Positions 11,761-23,541 of a stretch of DNA of 64,000 nt are shown piece by piece. Under the pieces are notes generated by a model, which was not told the DNA's origin, searched no databases, and saw only the letters and a list, made by a program, of their open reading frames with translations. The DNA lies in assembly GCA_038373885.1 (NCBI GenBank), contig JAWZYV010011910.1, forward strand, positions 1 to 64,000. Direction: 5' to 3'. Made by a program: the position numbers and the translations under genes. The first letter of the stretch is position 1, and the number at the start of each line of letters is the position of its first letter. The DNA is from Cheiracanthium punctorium (Eukaryota > Arthropoda > Arachnida > Araneae > Cheiracanthiidae).

Positions 11761-14500
11761 TATGCTGATGAACTTAGTTGGGGTGATTTGAATTGCGTTG
11801 AAGGTTTACTTTTAGAAGCGTGGAGGTACATTCGGAGAGCGTTGTGAAGTCTTGTAAATAATCCAGGTTAACGTCACTTTGCGAAGCGATTACAAGAGAG
11901 ACAAATTGTAGAAGAACAACACTTTATTTGATTTCTTAGAAAAGATCACATGATGGTGGTGGCTGGGAGACCGTTAGCTATGATGGTTAAAAAAGGGTCT
12001 GATTAATCGGAAGTCAAATTCAATCGAAGAATGATCAGGAGCTTGGCGAGAAAGTTAAACTTGGCATATTAAAAGAACGTCCAAACAAGAGCCAATAATG
12101 TTTTCATTATTAAAGACGCCAAAGACCGCAGAATATTCTTAGTCAACAGAGAGGAAGGCAAGACATAACAATGCGCTGGGCACCGAATTATTGAGGATAA
12201 AGGCAGCCAAAATTACAGTAAACCCTTGTGATAGAAAACTAGCTGTATTTTAACTGATGTGAGGTCATGTCCATATTTGGTAATGAAAGGAATAAAGTGA
12301 TGTACGCGTATAGAAAGACGCTAGGCATAGATGCATATAAATAAAATGCAAATGTTCTGCATGCGAAACATATGTTTCTTAACAGATAGGAAAGCTAAAG
12401 AAATGTAACGGACTTATTATTGACATGGAATAAAAGGCCATAGAATAATTTAAGCATTAAATCCGGATAAATAGGCAGTTAATTGAAATTAAATATGTGG
12501 TACAAAAAGCATAATACAAAATTTTGAAAGACGGTATAATTAAAAATGAGAAGAGAATTTAAATGAAAATTCTTGATTTAAAATATATTAAATTTAAGAA
12601 AGTAAACACAAATGAAAATTATTATTAAATATGTGATCTCCATCACATATATCCACCCTTCATCCAGAAAAAAATGAAATTTTTTTATTAGTTAATTTTG
12701 TTGTCTTTTTTTATTTAAATTTGAAAAATAAAAATTTTAGAATTTTTTTAAGTTAAATAAATTATGGCCTTTAATAGAAATTCGAAATTAAAAAAAATCT
12801 GTTTGGCATCATAAAACAAACACAAAATATGCATAAACAAAAATTATTTAAAAGAAGGAAACTCCCATTAGCGACCACCTGAAAAAAATATATAAGTCAA
12901 GTATACAAGAAATATGTCATGACAAAATACAAGTTGACACTTGATATCAATGCTAGCATAAAAAAAAATGTCGACAAAATTTTAAAGGAGCATTTAGCTC
13001 ACAATAGGGGGCATTTCAGCACACCTTTTTTCAAAAAGTGCATTTCAAGCTCATGTGCACATAAAATTTCACACTGCTAAAAATTTCAGTGGAGAGTACT
13101 CAAAATCAAAAAATTCAATTCTCTTTTTTTAACAACAAAATAACATGATCATGTAAAAATCTTAAGGCCTTTTAAATGTCATAATATATGCATGAAAAAT
13201 ATCATTTAGTTAATACTGATGCATATGCAAAATTTGCTATAAGTATAAAAAAACGTTTTGGCTAGATGTTTACTATCCAGTCTTGTACCATCATGGTAGA
13301 ATCAATATTTTATTTACATCATATGTATGTACCATGAGAAAAATTTACACATATTTAATTAAGAAAAATAATTATACAAAATAACAAGGAAAATCATTTT
13401 CTAGAAAAATGTGTATCGGAATCTGCATGTAATGTAGAAAAGGAAATGTATGTATGTACAGATATGACCTTACAAAGATTTTAAAATGTTATAATACATA
13501 ATTATGGTTTACTATTTTTTATTGCGATTTATCCAATTTATTTTATTATCAATTATTATTTTATCATTACGTTATAATTAAATACTTTATAAATTATTAT
13601 TGTTATTAAGGGTCAAGTTATAACACATTAATGAAAACACAGGGATATATTGATAGATACAGAAAAAATTTCAAACACACCTGTGATATTTGCTGGACCA
13701 GCCAGACAGTACACAACATGTATGCATACCAATCAAACGGGTGCACCCACAATAATTAAGTAAAGCACATGCATACCTATATATACCAGTGTCAGACAAA
13801 GAAGTTAATAATTATGTGAAGGTAGGATTACTTTTATGTTAGAAAAATTGACAAGAGTTAACTTTGAAACTTCTGAAAAAGTAATGATTTAAACTATTGT
13901 ATTTAAGTAATTATTAACACGACATACTATTAACACGAATAACAAATATATAACAACATACCATGTTCGTTGTATGTTTTCAATTCCTTCATATCTTCAC
14001 ATACTTCATTTATATTTTCATCTACACTCTGAGAGTCAGTATTTTTCAACCGTAAGTAAACATCTTAGGTTTTGTCTAAATTCTTTTATGTATCTCTGTT
14101 AAATCTTTTTTTAAATACTTTCATGTAATATAAGAATAGCAGTATTTTAGCATTAGTTTTTAAAGACTTATCATGAAAACGTTATTTTGCTTTTGTATTA
14201 TCATTTCTAATTAAGTGCAGGGTAATATTAGCTTTTTAGCTTTTATTTTTCACCAACTAATAAATTATTTTACTCAGCAATTTAATTAATATTTAACTAT
14301 GCATGCTAAGCTTCAAATCTAAAATAGTATTTCTTAACGCTTTTAATTATTCGATATCGAACAAACCTTTGGTAAAACTAAATCGTCTAACATGCTGAGT
14401 AATTACTAATTATGCTTTGTCTGATTATAAACGCAAAAGTTTTAGAAAAAGAATTAGCATCATTGGCTAATATTTTATTGCGTGAACGTGAAGTAAATTT
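11761..14500. other. AT-rich DNA, no gene recognised
   Basis: No open frame of useful length and no recognised protein motif. 11770-12450 is less AT-rich and may be old repeat sequence, with 'agaacaacactttatttga' near 11912. I could not assign it. The rest is simple AT-rich sequence. Confidence 0.6.
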
Positions 14501-14560
14501 TTGCAGAAATGAATGAAGAACAATGAGGAACAAAGGAGTACAGCTTATAGACAACAACAA

Positions 14561-14652
14561 CAACAAAAAAAAGAATTGGAAGACCCTCCAAAAAAAAAAA
14601 AAAAAAGAAGAAGAAAAAGAAAAAAAAAGAAAAAGAAAGGAAGGAAGGAAGA
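14561..14652 (+). repeat. Purine-rich low-complexity tract
   Basis: (CAA)n leads into poly-A, then into a long run of A and G only, ending in (GGAA)n. This is a homopurine strand of about 60 bases with no coding meaning. Confidence 0.85.
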
Positions 14653-16010
14653 TATTACATTACTCAAGTTCTATTAATTAAATTTTAATAGTGTAAAATT
14701 ATTATTATAACAACGGCTTTTTGTAAGTCATAATACTTTTAGTTAATTTAAATAAAATATTTAAATCAAATAGTCTTCGAAAATATACCTCCTCTAAATA
14801 CAATAAATGGAATAAATAACTAGATTTTTTTTTAAGTCCCATACTATTTTAATATCAAGAAGAAACTTGATATATTAAACTCAAAAGATAATTAAACAAA
14901 TAGATTACTAAAAATCACGAATTAACTCAAATTTGTACCAGAAAAGCTAGGACCCAATTTGTACCATTCTACGATAAACAACAAATAAAAAGATTTTATT
15001 ACCGAAAGTTAGGTATCGGTAGTTAGGTTAGGTATACATATAGGGTTAGTTTTTGAATTAATCTTCATGGCAATTCAGATGTTTGTCACACCGTCCTATA
15101 ATATTATACGAATAGTATAACAATTATATTATAAAGTTACAAATATTTGAATAATTTATTGCTGAACAAACCAAATTCTTTCAATACAAGTGGCGGTAAT
15201 GGGCCGATAGTTCGTAAACTGCTTATAAAAAATACTTCCATTGGACTAATAGTCGAACTACTACTACGCAGTGTCCGTAATTGATTGCAGGAGAGGACAG
15301 TCCATTTAACCCTTTAAACCTCGCTCCCGTCAAAATCAAGGGCTAAGCTTTCACGCTCGATTTCCCGTGCCCGTGATATTGCCGGGAAATAGTGTTCAAA
15401 TGTTATGCGTTAGAAAGATAAGAGCATTTTAATTCCTATGCACGAATTTTTACATCTCATGTTACACAATAGATGACAATACCAAACTATTTTTAACTTA
15501 ATTTGGAGATAGTTCATTTTTAAATGGATGGTAGCAGTACTCAAATACGTGTATTTGTGATATGTACTGTGCAATCTTAGCTCACTTTTTTACTTATGTT
15601 TAATGAAAGCTTTACAAATATTTATTTATTTTATGAAGTAAGTTTAATAAAAATCTGTCTCTCCTTTAGTGTTTAAAACGTATATTTAAAATGATACCCT
15701 GCTTACTATAAAACACACATTCAGTCACAATAACCCTGAATGTTGGCTTTTTCTAGAAACTTATTTTTTTCTTCCTTTCGCTCTAAAAAAATGTCCAAAT
15801 CCTTACAATGAATAGGGTCACCTTGGGTAAAACGGGTATAAAATTCAGTTTTTATATTTTTAATGTTGCATAGAAGAAACAATATGGAATATAATCGTGT
15901 TTTTGTTAGATTCTTTACATTGGGTGTTTTAGGTCTAAATTGAACATAATGAGTTCTTTTCTTTTTGCTTTAATTTTTGTGTAAAGGGCTATACCCATTT
16001 TAGCCCGATG

Positions 16011-16051
16011 TATACCTATTTTACCCCGTGTTTCGGGGTAAAATGGGTATA
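16011..16051. repeat. Internal hairpin built from TIR sequence
   Basis: Arms TATACCTATTTTACCCCG and CGGGGTAAAATGGGTATA, with one mismatch, enclose a 5-base loop. The arm sequence is a near copy of the element's terminal repeat. Confidence 0.8.
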
Positions 16052-16457
16052 TGCAGGTTAAAGTTGAAATACAGTATGATGAATTTAGAAAATGAAGAAT
16101 TAAGTCGCCCAAGGTATCATTGAAGATCAATTTTTAATCAAAAGTAATTATAATATATTGTTAACTGCAGAACCAAAGATTATGAACAAAAGACATACTG
16201 GCAACGACTATTGCAGCTCGGTAGAGGAAGCTTTCTGACAATTTGTGATACCTGCACATCGACCCAGTCACCAATCACTGGATTCACTGCAGCGAGAACC
16301 ACTGGATTAATTTCTATTCCATTGATAGTTTTATTTATTTTAGTACTGTTTGTCCTTTTTCTGCCTTTATTGCGTCATGGACTGTTCTCCAAATTGTTAC
16401 AGCTACCTATTCTGTAGTTAAATCTTTTCCCACGTTTACTTCCACTGTCTTTATCTG

Positions 16458-16685
16458 TTAGAGATAGGTGTATCTTATATGGTCTGTATCTTGTGACTGT
16501 AACTCAGTGCAAATTATGTCACTGTCGGTCATCTGAAGTTTATCAATGTTACGACCAGAGTTCACAAATTCTAAAATATAATTTTTTTTCAAGGAAGAAT
16601 TACTTATTAGTTTTACTCTGTGGTTATACTGGAGTTTTTTGAACTTGCACCTAGCAAAGCAGATTACACCGATTAAATTGAACAA
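16458..16685 (-). pseudogene. Possible transposase C-terminal remnant
   Basis: A 75-codon minus-strand frame lies inside the TA-flanked element. Its second half, with an LEFV...IDKLQMTDSDIICTEL pattern, faintly recalls a C-terminal segment seen in some pogo/Tigger-type transposases. Downstream on the same strand a different frame reads NPVIGDWVDVQV, which also looks protein-like. No catalytic DDE residues are visible. The assignment rests only on the location and this weak resemblance, and the frame may be chance. Confidence 0.2.
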
Positions 16686-16747
16686 ACAGTGCGGATTTTA
16701 GAGGCTTGTGAATTTTGGGTCTTCTACTGTACTAATTTGCTTACGGC

Positions 16748-16921
16748 ATGTAGGCCATGGGCCCCGGCAGCATAGGGCAAGGGGGGGCAATGCCCCCCCT
16801 GGATTTTTGTATGCAGTGTTTTTCCTTGCTTTTTTGCTCTTTCCAACATGGTAACCATACGTTGCAGTAGTCTTTGCCCCCACGCCCTGGGAAATATTCT
16901 GCCGGCGCCCATGATGTAGGC
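16748..16921. mobile_element. hAT-type MITE, 158 bp, with perfect 8-bp TSD
   Basis: The element core is 16756-16913. It starts CATGGGCCCCGGCA and ends TGCCGGCGCCCATG, TIRs with one mismatch. The 8 bases ATGTAGGC occur on both sides (16748-16755 and 16914-16921). An 8-bp TSD is diagnostic of hAT-type insertion. The interior has a short palindrome around GGGGGGCAATGCCCCCCC and no coding capacity. It sits inside the TA-flanked element and is therefore younger. Confidence 0.9.
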
Positions 16922-17689
16922 TTTATAATAATAAGTTAAATAATAGGCTTTGTTAGTAGTATTAATGCATACAGAGTTAGGCCTGTATGCAACTATTAAA
17001 ATAATGCTCTATTATTCTTACTGATACAAGTAAATACATTGCATGTATTGTGTTTAGGGTAAATACATAACACAACTCTCCCTAAACCTAAATTTGCTCT
17101 CAAAGGTCTTTCAAATTTGATCCATCTTCATGCATTCACATTTTGAACTCAAAAATTTTGACTATACCCATTTTACCCCGTGTAACTAAACATGCTATAC
17201 ATTTTTTTTTTTTTTTTAGTAAGAAAATTTGCTCTATTTGAAGTTTTCTGTTAGGAAAATCTTTCTTCTGTGAAATTCAAATAATAGATTTCTAAAATTC
17301 TTCCTGTAATTTTTTATGAAAAAAAGTTTGTCAGTTATTAAATAGACAGTGTTCTATCTTTTGAAGAGCATTACGTCTAGTAAATGTGCTGCCGGATTTT
17401 TTATTACCAAGTTAAAATGTTGCTAGATATGTCAGCATTTTAACCATTTTTTATTTATTTTAGAAAAATGTTATCTAGTAAAGTGAAAACAACAAAAGAG
17501 TAACTATACTTACTTTACCCCGGGTGACCCTAGATATATTGTACATGCACTTATTTTTATACAATTTTCTGGAATTAAAAAAAAAATAGTCACCTTTACG
17601 ACCTTTTTCTTGAAAATAATACGACCGTTAAGGGGTTATCTAAAAATCATTTATTCATATGATGGGGACTAAAAGCGTAAATTATTGGC

Positions 17690-17862
17690 AAAAATTAAAA
17701 AACATATCTTAGAGAGACAAATATTTTGCCAAGAAAAATTGACATAAATTTTACGTAAAAATGTCTCTTGTGGAGGCCCTGGGGCTGCAGCCCCGGTTGC
17801 CCTCCCCTAAATCCGCCCCTGATCGTGGCCTCTAACTGCCCATACTTATGGGCGCCCATGAC
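17690..17862 (-). mobile_element. Two hAT-type termini, one inside the other
   Basis: Read on the minus strand, a terminus CATGGGCGCCCATAAGTATG begins at 17860. It is interrupted at 17821 by a second terminus, CAGGGGCGGATTTAGG, followed by GGCAACCGGGGCTGCAGCCC. The first resembles the right end of the MITE at 55332-55573. The second is a common start of arthropod hAT-type non-autonomous elements. I could not find the opposite ends, so both may be truncated. Confidence 0.5.
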
Positions 17863-18661
17863 TCTATTCGTATCAGCATCATCTTCGATTTCAACTAGTT
17901 CTATCTGCAACTACAAGATGTCAGAAGGATCAATAACTTCAGTTCCTAATGGATCTGAAAATAATTTTATTACATCACACCAGAGTTTACCCGGAAATTC
18001 AAAAATCTTTTTGCAAATTCACCATGGATTTTACTACATTTCTTCTAAACCGTCATTTAAAAATAAATAAATAAATAAAATTCCAAACAGAAGTTAATGG
18101 GCCGGATTCAAATCTTCGGTGAACCCAACTGTGGCCGGTAGCCAGTATGTTAGACAAAGGCGATACAGATTATTTAAAAAAATACTTAAATCGACTTTTT
18201 CAAAGTAAACACGAACTATAACTATTCAGTATCACACACGCCAATATAACTATTTAAATCTTTTAAAAATGCGTTTTAACGTTGCATTTTCGTGTGCTGA
18301 CGAGATGGGTGTGTTACTCATTTATTCAGTACCATCCTCTTACACAGGACCGAAATTATCATTAGACCCACTAGGAATTTCTCTAAAAGAGAAATTCTTG
18401 AAATCCGTCATTTATCTCTTCTCTTTTCAGTTTTTATCAAATGTTTTTTTGTTGTTTTTCCATAGATAAATACACTTATCCCAATTTGAAAGGAGGCCTT
18501 GCAGCTTCATCTACATAATTCAAATTTCACATCGCTTCCAACTCACAGACCGTCTGCGAAATTTCATAAAAGAGAATAGAGATCAGAGTGTGTCACTATG
18601 CGGAGTGAAAAGGGGGTAAATATCCGATATATTATGCATATCGAGATCCTCAAAGGGTTAA

Positions 18662-19503
18662 ATGCCCGACAAATTCTTCCTTTAAAAATGGCAACGGCGG
18701 CTCCTTCATTTGAGCACATGAGCACGTGAGCCCCTAAAAGAAAAAATACAAATTAATCACATTAACAAGTTAAATTTAAAAAAAAGTATTAAGTGCCCTT
18801 CTAAATTTTTGTGAGTTTAAAAAGTGAGATTTTCTCTCCTTGCCCCCACACTATTATTAAATACGCTTATCATAGCTAACGCATTGTATTGTAGATTACT
18901 ACAGCAGAAAACAACAGGTGTTTTCCCCAATCGCACGTGCGATCGGAGAAATGATCTTCTGAACCGCTCTGTGGGAACAGAAGGCGATAGAGGTCGCGGG
19001 AGCGGTTCCGTTCGCACATTTTCAGTGTGCGCATGAATCACTTTTTTGCGGTTATCCCTTTCTAATTCTCCCTTGGTTTGTTACGTTCGGTTTGTTATTC
19101 CATTTCCCCCCCCCATTTTCTTAATATTTTCTTTATTTTTATAATATTCGGTACAATATTATTTATGAACTCGTATAAATAATTAAGATGTCAGTAAAAT
19201 AAGTGTTTCGGAGCTAAATCAATTAGATTTTAAAGAAAAATTGAAATAAAATTACTCACGCCAACATCTTCGCTAAAACTTAGCCAGATGGCGACAGTTG
19301 GACCATGATTTTTTTTTTTTTTTTTTGCATGCATTTTTTCTTCTAACTGCTGAAAACGCAAATAGTTGCAAATTCAACTTGTAAGTTGCGTCGTATCTGC
19401 ATATTTAATTTTTGAAATTTGTTTTGTGTACCTCGCCACTGAGAGGTGGTGGTATCAGGGCCAGAGGTAGCCCAGTAGCCAGGTAATAAAGCTAGCATAT
19501 ATA
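18662..19503. other. No gene recognised
   Basis: Overlapping short frames on both strands at 18817-19041 show no recognisable domain. The segment has a slightly higher GC content and includes the palindrome CGCACGTGCG near 18931. A T-tract lies near 19308-19326. Confidence 0.5.
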
Positions 19504-20062
19504 TCCTTATAAATAAAAATGAAATTCTGTTTGTTTGTTTGTGGATTTGATTCGTATACAAATCCACAAAAATGGACCTATCAGCCTGAAATGTTGCGCA
19601 GATATGTAAAATAATATAGAATAAATCATAGTCCACTTTAAAACTTTGAAAGTCTTCCCGTTCCCGGAATTTAAGAGATTTTTTTATGTTCTCCACGCAA
19701 AAAGCTTTCCGTAATTGTAACCCCTGTAGTCACAAACGTCTGAAATAAGCATTGTGGTTGCCATGTGTGGCGATTTTGCCGAATAAAATGTTTTAAATTC
19801 TCAAAGTAAAAATAAAAGAATAATAATGATTTTTTTGTTAGTTCATATTTGTAAGATTATTATTTTTTTATTATAATATCGTGTGCATGGGAAATCAGAG
19901 CAGGAATGAAATGTTTTATACGCAAAACAATAAGAATTGAAGATTTCCGAAGCTAATATATAAAATTTTTTAGTTTGGCGAAAAAATAAAATGGCTCAAA
20001 TGCCCAGAAAGTGAGTTCTAGCGGTTTGCACAGTTTTCGGCTTGGCGCAATTTATTGAGAGC

Positions 20063-20346
20063 TTAACCCATTTGTGCCTGGATATTTTTGCGATTTTCTT
20101 CGATTTTTACAGATAACAGAAATAATAGATAAATTTCTGATGTCAACTTGTTGAACAAGGGATGATTTCTTTTAAAATCATTATGCATAAAAATCGAAAT
20201 CTCAACATTCTACTTGGTCATGTTAGAATATTTTGTAGAGTTGAGGCTCAATACTCATGAATAAAGGCTCGGAAAAATAAATAACGTTTTCGACTAATAG
20301 CGAAAATGCCGTCCCAAAAAAGGGACACTAGGCATAAATGGGTTAA
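20063..20346. mobile_element. piggyBac-type MITE, 276 bp
   Basis: TTAA flanks both ends. The left TIR CCCATTTGTGCCTGG and the right inverse CCCATTTATGCCTAG differ at two or three positions. TTAA plus a CCC start is the piggyBac signature. No coding capacity. It lies within the Helitron-like element and so is either a later insertion or captured cargo. Confidence 0.85.
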
Positions 20347-20819
20347 GGAAATAGATTTTTGAAAACAAGTGCAAAGGTTTTATTAGAATACAGCGTTAAA
20401 TTTTAATGATCCGTGAAGAAATAATGCAGTTATTAAGGGATTTCAAGCGATCTATCTTCAGAATTCTCGCCAATTGAGTACATTGATTTAAGTTGGGGGA
20501 ATTCCGCCAAATTTCAGAAAATTGAAATCTTCTCATTTAGTACATCGGAGTAACGATGAATAAAACACGTTATAGTTGATAATTTTAAAAAATTCGGCTG
20601 TATTAAGGGATTCCACTTTTCAAATAAATGCGTGCTTTACTTTTTGGCGGTCGAACCATTTCCCATATTGATTGCTGCTAAGTCAATGCTTCGAATGATT
20701 CCCTGAAAAAACTCTTGCAAAATGGCGTATGTTAGCACTTTGGCGAGGCTTAGATTTGAAACTGGATTTTATTTGAGACTGGTATATATAATGACACTGG
20801 TTATAGATAAAAATGAATG

Positions 20820-21700
20820 TTGGTACGTGTGTATGAGGTTGAAAAACTCCAGCACCGTTTGAACAATCACCATGAAATTTGGTTCACCTAAGTCTTTTAT
20901 CACGGAGAAGGTTTTTATGCTATCCGTTTTACTCTAACTTGCCACTTGGTGCCGCAGCGCAACGTCGAATTCTATTCCATTTAGCCCTTTGCTATGCGAA
21001 TATCGTCCAACCGATTTCTATGAAATTTGGTACACGCGAATATTAGAACACGGAGAATATTTTTTACTATCCATTTTGCTGTAACTTGCCGCTAAATGGC
21101 GCTGCAACGCATCAACTTCTATACCGCTCGACTGATCGGCATAAAATTTTTTATACTTACACATTTGAGCACGAAGAATATATTCTAACTGCGTTCCTTT
21201 TGATGTTACTCACCACTAGATGACATTGCAATGCATTATTATTTTAACTCGCCACTAGATGACGCTGCAGCTGGCCAAATTCTTGACCATTCAAACGGTC
21301 GCTATGAAAATCAGTATACATAGCTATTTGAACAATGAGAATATTTTGGTGTTATCCATTTTGCTATAACTCGCCACTTGACGGCGCTGTAGCAAATCAT
21401 TACTTTAATTAACCACTAGATGGCCCTGCAGTGTATCACTTCTTGACTGTGCAAATAATCGCTATGAAAATAGGTATACATAGATATTTGAACACGGGAA
21501 AGAGTTTGGCGCTATCCATTTTCCTATAACTTGCCACTAGATGTCGCGTCAACACATGAACTTCAGGACTGTCCGGCCGATTGTCATGAAAATTCGTATA
21601 CATCGATATCTGAATGCGAAGAATATTTTCGCCGTATCCGTTTTGCTAAAACTCGCCACTAGATTGCGCTACGCCGCATGGACTTCTGCACCGTACAAAC
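20820..21700 (+). repeat. Degenerate ~150-bp tandem array (about six units)
   Basis: Each unit carries 'atgaaat(t)cggtatac', then 'gaacacggagaatatttt', 'tatccattttgctataac' and 'cgccactagatggcgctgca'. The units have diverged considerably and spacing varies from about 90 to 170 bp. Such arrays are common near the 3' end of arthropod Helitrons. I see no conserved reading frame. Confidence 0.75.
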
Positions 21701-21757
21701 GATTGCCTTGAAATTCGGTATGCATGATTATTGGACACAATATAACCATTTGCTATA

Positions 21758-21872
21758 CCATTTTGCTATATCTATATTGCAAAATGGATATTTTGCAATA
21801 TATCCATTTTGCTATATCTATATTGCAAAATGGATATTTTGCAATATATCCATTTTGCTATATCTGTTTATT
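21758..21872. repeat. 46-bp palindromic tandem repeat (2.4 copies)
   Basis: Copies start at 21758, 21804 and 21850. Each contains the perfect inverted pair ATATTGCAAAAT and ATTTTGCAATAT around a 4-base centre, so the tract can form stacked hairpins. The repeat seems to have grown from the 'tccattttgctata' motif of the flanking array. Confidence 0.85.
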
Positions 21873-21951
21873 ACAATGAATAGTAATCACCACAAATCGT
21901 AATATCAAAAAGGCCATTCTTTCCCGTGCGAAGAACGGGTACTTCAGCTAG

Positions 21952-23252
21952 TATATATATATATATATAATTTACGTAAGTTATCCAGATAGAAAAGAGA
22001 CCCTGATCTTTTGGCACACGTGGGGATCTGCACGCTGGGGACAGCCTCAGAAAAGGGCATGTACATCTACAACTATACGGGTACGTCGGGCGAGTACTTT
22101 TTTTTTTCATTTAACGATTTCAAACACTTTACCACTAAAATAACACAAAAAATTTCCACTATACAGTAAAAATGTTCATTATGCGATCCCTAGTGGATGG
22201 GGGAGGGACGATCTCCCTATATGGGTTCCCATGAAAGGAGGCGCAACGACGGTTAGTAGTTGGTGCCTAGTCTGTTTCAAAGAGTAAATAAGGGCCTGAT
22301 TTTACCCCCATTCGTTTTGTAAGTCCCTGCGCACACTCTTGCCCCATAGAACTAAGCGCTATCCTTGATTTTTATCAACTATTGGATTGATCTTCAAGAA
22401 TTGTCTGTGCGAACGCTACCCTCCGAGGTTCATTAATGACTCAGGTGCGAGACGAGATCTTAATCTTGAACAAGAAGCCGGGGTGGTAAAAAAGCTTCTC
22501 TCCTGTTACCCTCACTTCTAGACAGATCAGGAGGGGAGAGAACGAAATTTTGACTCCTAGGAGCTGGGAGGTGACCCCTGTCAACTGACATGTCCTACAG
22601 AAAAATGATAAATGCGAGGTGCGTGCGGCTATACATTCTTTTTCGGGTGTTTATCTGTATCATATTTAGCTACAAGTGCGCATTACACGCCAAGTTTAAG
22701 CATGAAGTAAACAAGCTGCGAGAAAACTGTTTTTTTATAGGTATTTAAAAAATGGCCTTGTGAGCAGGACTGTTTAAGGGATTCCAACGTGTATTCACGT
22801 TACATCTGGAGAAAACCGCCCGAAACTCCAGACCGTTAAATCGACCAGAATCCTGGACTTGCACACTTCAGCCATCTCCTAATGTGTAGCGCCTGGTCCA
22901 TTCTGTCACTGTTTCGCTCACGATCATAAATAACAATTTAAAGAAATTCGTAATAGCTCTAATAAAAGCAAATATTTTAAAGAAACAGGGACAAATTACC
23001 AATTGAATTATAGTACACATATATACATATATACGTACGTATTCAATCAAAAAGGGATGCCTAACTTAGAGTAAGGATGCCTAACCCGTAGCTCTGGTGT
23101 GTCTCATTTTATCAAATCGGGCATGAATTGTCTAAAAAATTATTTGCTGTATAAAATACGATACCGCTGTTAAAATACAATACCGCAATAAAATACAATA
23201 CTTAATATTATTATGCGGCTCCCCGAAAGGTTGGACACCACTGATGTAGAGT
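21952..23252. other. Unassigned, partly GC-richer DNA
   Basis: It starts with an (AT)n tract (21953-21969). 22150-22600 is noticeably richer in G and C than its surroundings, but stop codons break every frame and I recognise no repeat family or domain. It could be an old element, or part of an untranslated or regulatory region. Confidence 0.4.
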
Positions 23253-23541
23253 ACTAAAACTAAACTAAACTCATTGGCGCAACAGCCCCCTAGGAACCAA
23301 GGCCTGCACTGGCTATCCACGCCTTCGCGACCCTATTCTCTAGGATGCGGAAGCATATACCGAGGCCAAATGGTCAGCCCGACTCGGGGCCTCCAGTGTT
23401 TACTCCCCAAGAAAGCTTTGGTCCTCATTTTATCGTCCCACTCCAGGGATGAAAGGCTGAGTCATCCTTGCCCAGCCCGGGAATCGAACAGCGGACCTGC
23501 GCCACATCAGTTTAATGCACTACCACCACGCCACCGGGCTT
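23253..23541 (-). repeat. tRNA-derived SINE
   Basis: Read on the minus strand, the head at 23541 carries a tRNA-like A box (TGGCGTGGTGGTAGTGCA) and a B box (GGTCCGCTGTTCGATTCC). A ~200-bp body follows, and the tail is built of TTTAG-type repeats, seen on the plus strand as 'actaaaactaaactaaac'. The flanks 'agagtac' and 'agagtaac' may be the TSD. The pol III promoter boxes look intact. Unrelated frames across it on the plus strand are not genes. Confidence 0.85.

Larger units (their letters stand above)
15813..17532. mobile_element. TA-flanked DNA element, GGGTCACC TIRs (pogo-like?)
   Basis: The left end is TA then GGGTCACCTTGGGTAAAAC. The right end is the inverse GGGTCACCCGGGGTAAAG, then TA. 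The TIR core (GGGTAAAA.GGGTATA) recurs inside as a hairpin at 16011-16051 and as a single copy near 17163. A TA TSD fits the IS630-Tc1-mariner-pogo group. The resemblance to 27148-28340 and to the pogo-associated end at 55090 suggests a pogo-like origin by inference. The element is interrupted by a hAT MITE at 16756-16913. Confidence 0.65.
15306..18661. mobile_element. piggyBac-like element with TTAA borders (nested host)
   Basis: The left border is TTAA followed by CCCTTTAAACCTC. The right border is the inverse CCCTTTGAGGATC, again closed by TTAA. TTAA TSDs and a CCC start are typical of piggyBac elements, and the first 13 bases match at about 9 positions. The 3.35-kb interior is mostly later insertions: a TA-flanked element at 15813-17532 and hAT termini at 17690-17862. 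No piggyBac transposase was recognised. The TIRs are short and imperfect, so the borders are probable rather than certain. Confidence 0.5.
19504..21951 (+). mobile_element. Helitron-like non-autonomous element
   Basis: The 5' end TCCTTATAAATAAAAATG follows an A. The 3' end CTAG precedes a T, and a short hairpin (CCCGT...ACGGG, 21923-21939) lies just upstream, as expected of Helitrons, which insert between A and T without a TSD. The ~2.45-kb interior has no Rep/helicase gene. It holds a piggyBac-type MITE (20063-20346), a ~150-bp degenerate tandem array (20820-21700) and a 46-bp palindromic repeat. A second 5'-end-like sequence, ATAGATAAAAATGAATG near 20802, means the 3' half could be its own shorter element with the left part unrelated. 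Confidence 0.6.

Noticed and set aside
15244..15275. Second copy of the CCCTAGTAG MITE (ttggactaatagtcgaactactac)
   Set aside because: Only about 20 bases look alike, with no matching TIR pair or TSD. Probably coincidence or a very old fragment.
20820..21700. CRISPR-like array
   Set aside because: The repeats are ~150 bp, degenerate and without unique spacers. The window is eukaryotic and the array lies inside a Helitron-like element.
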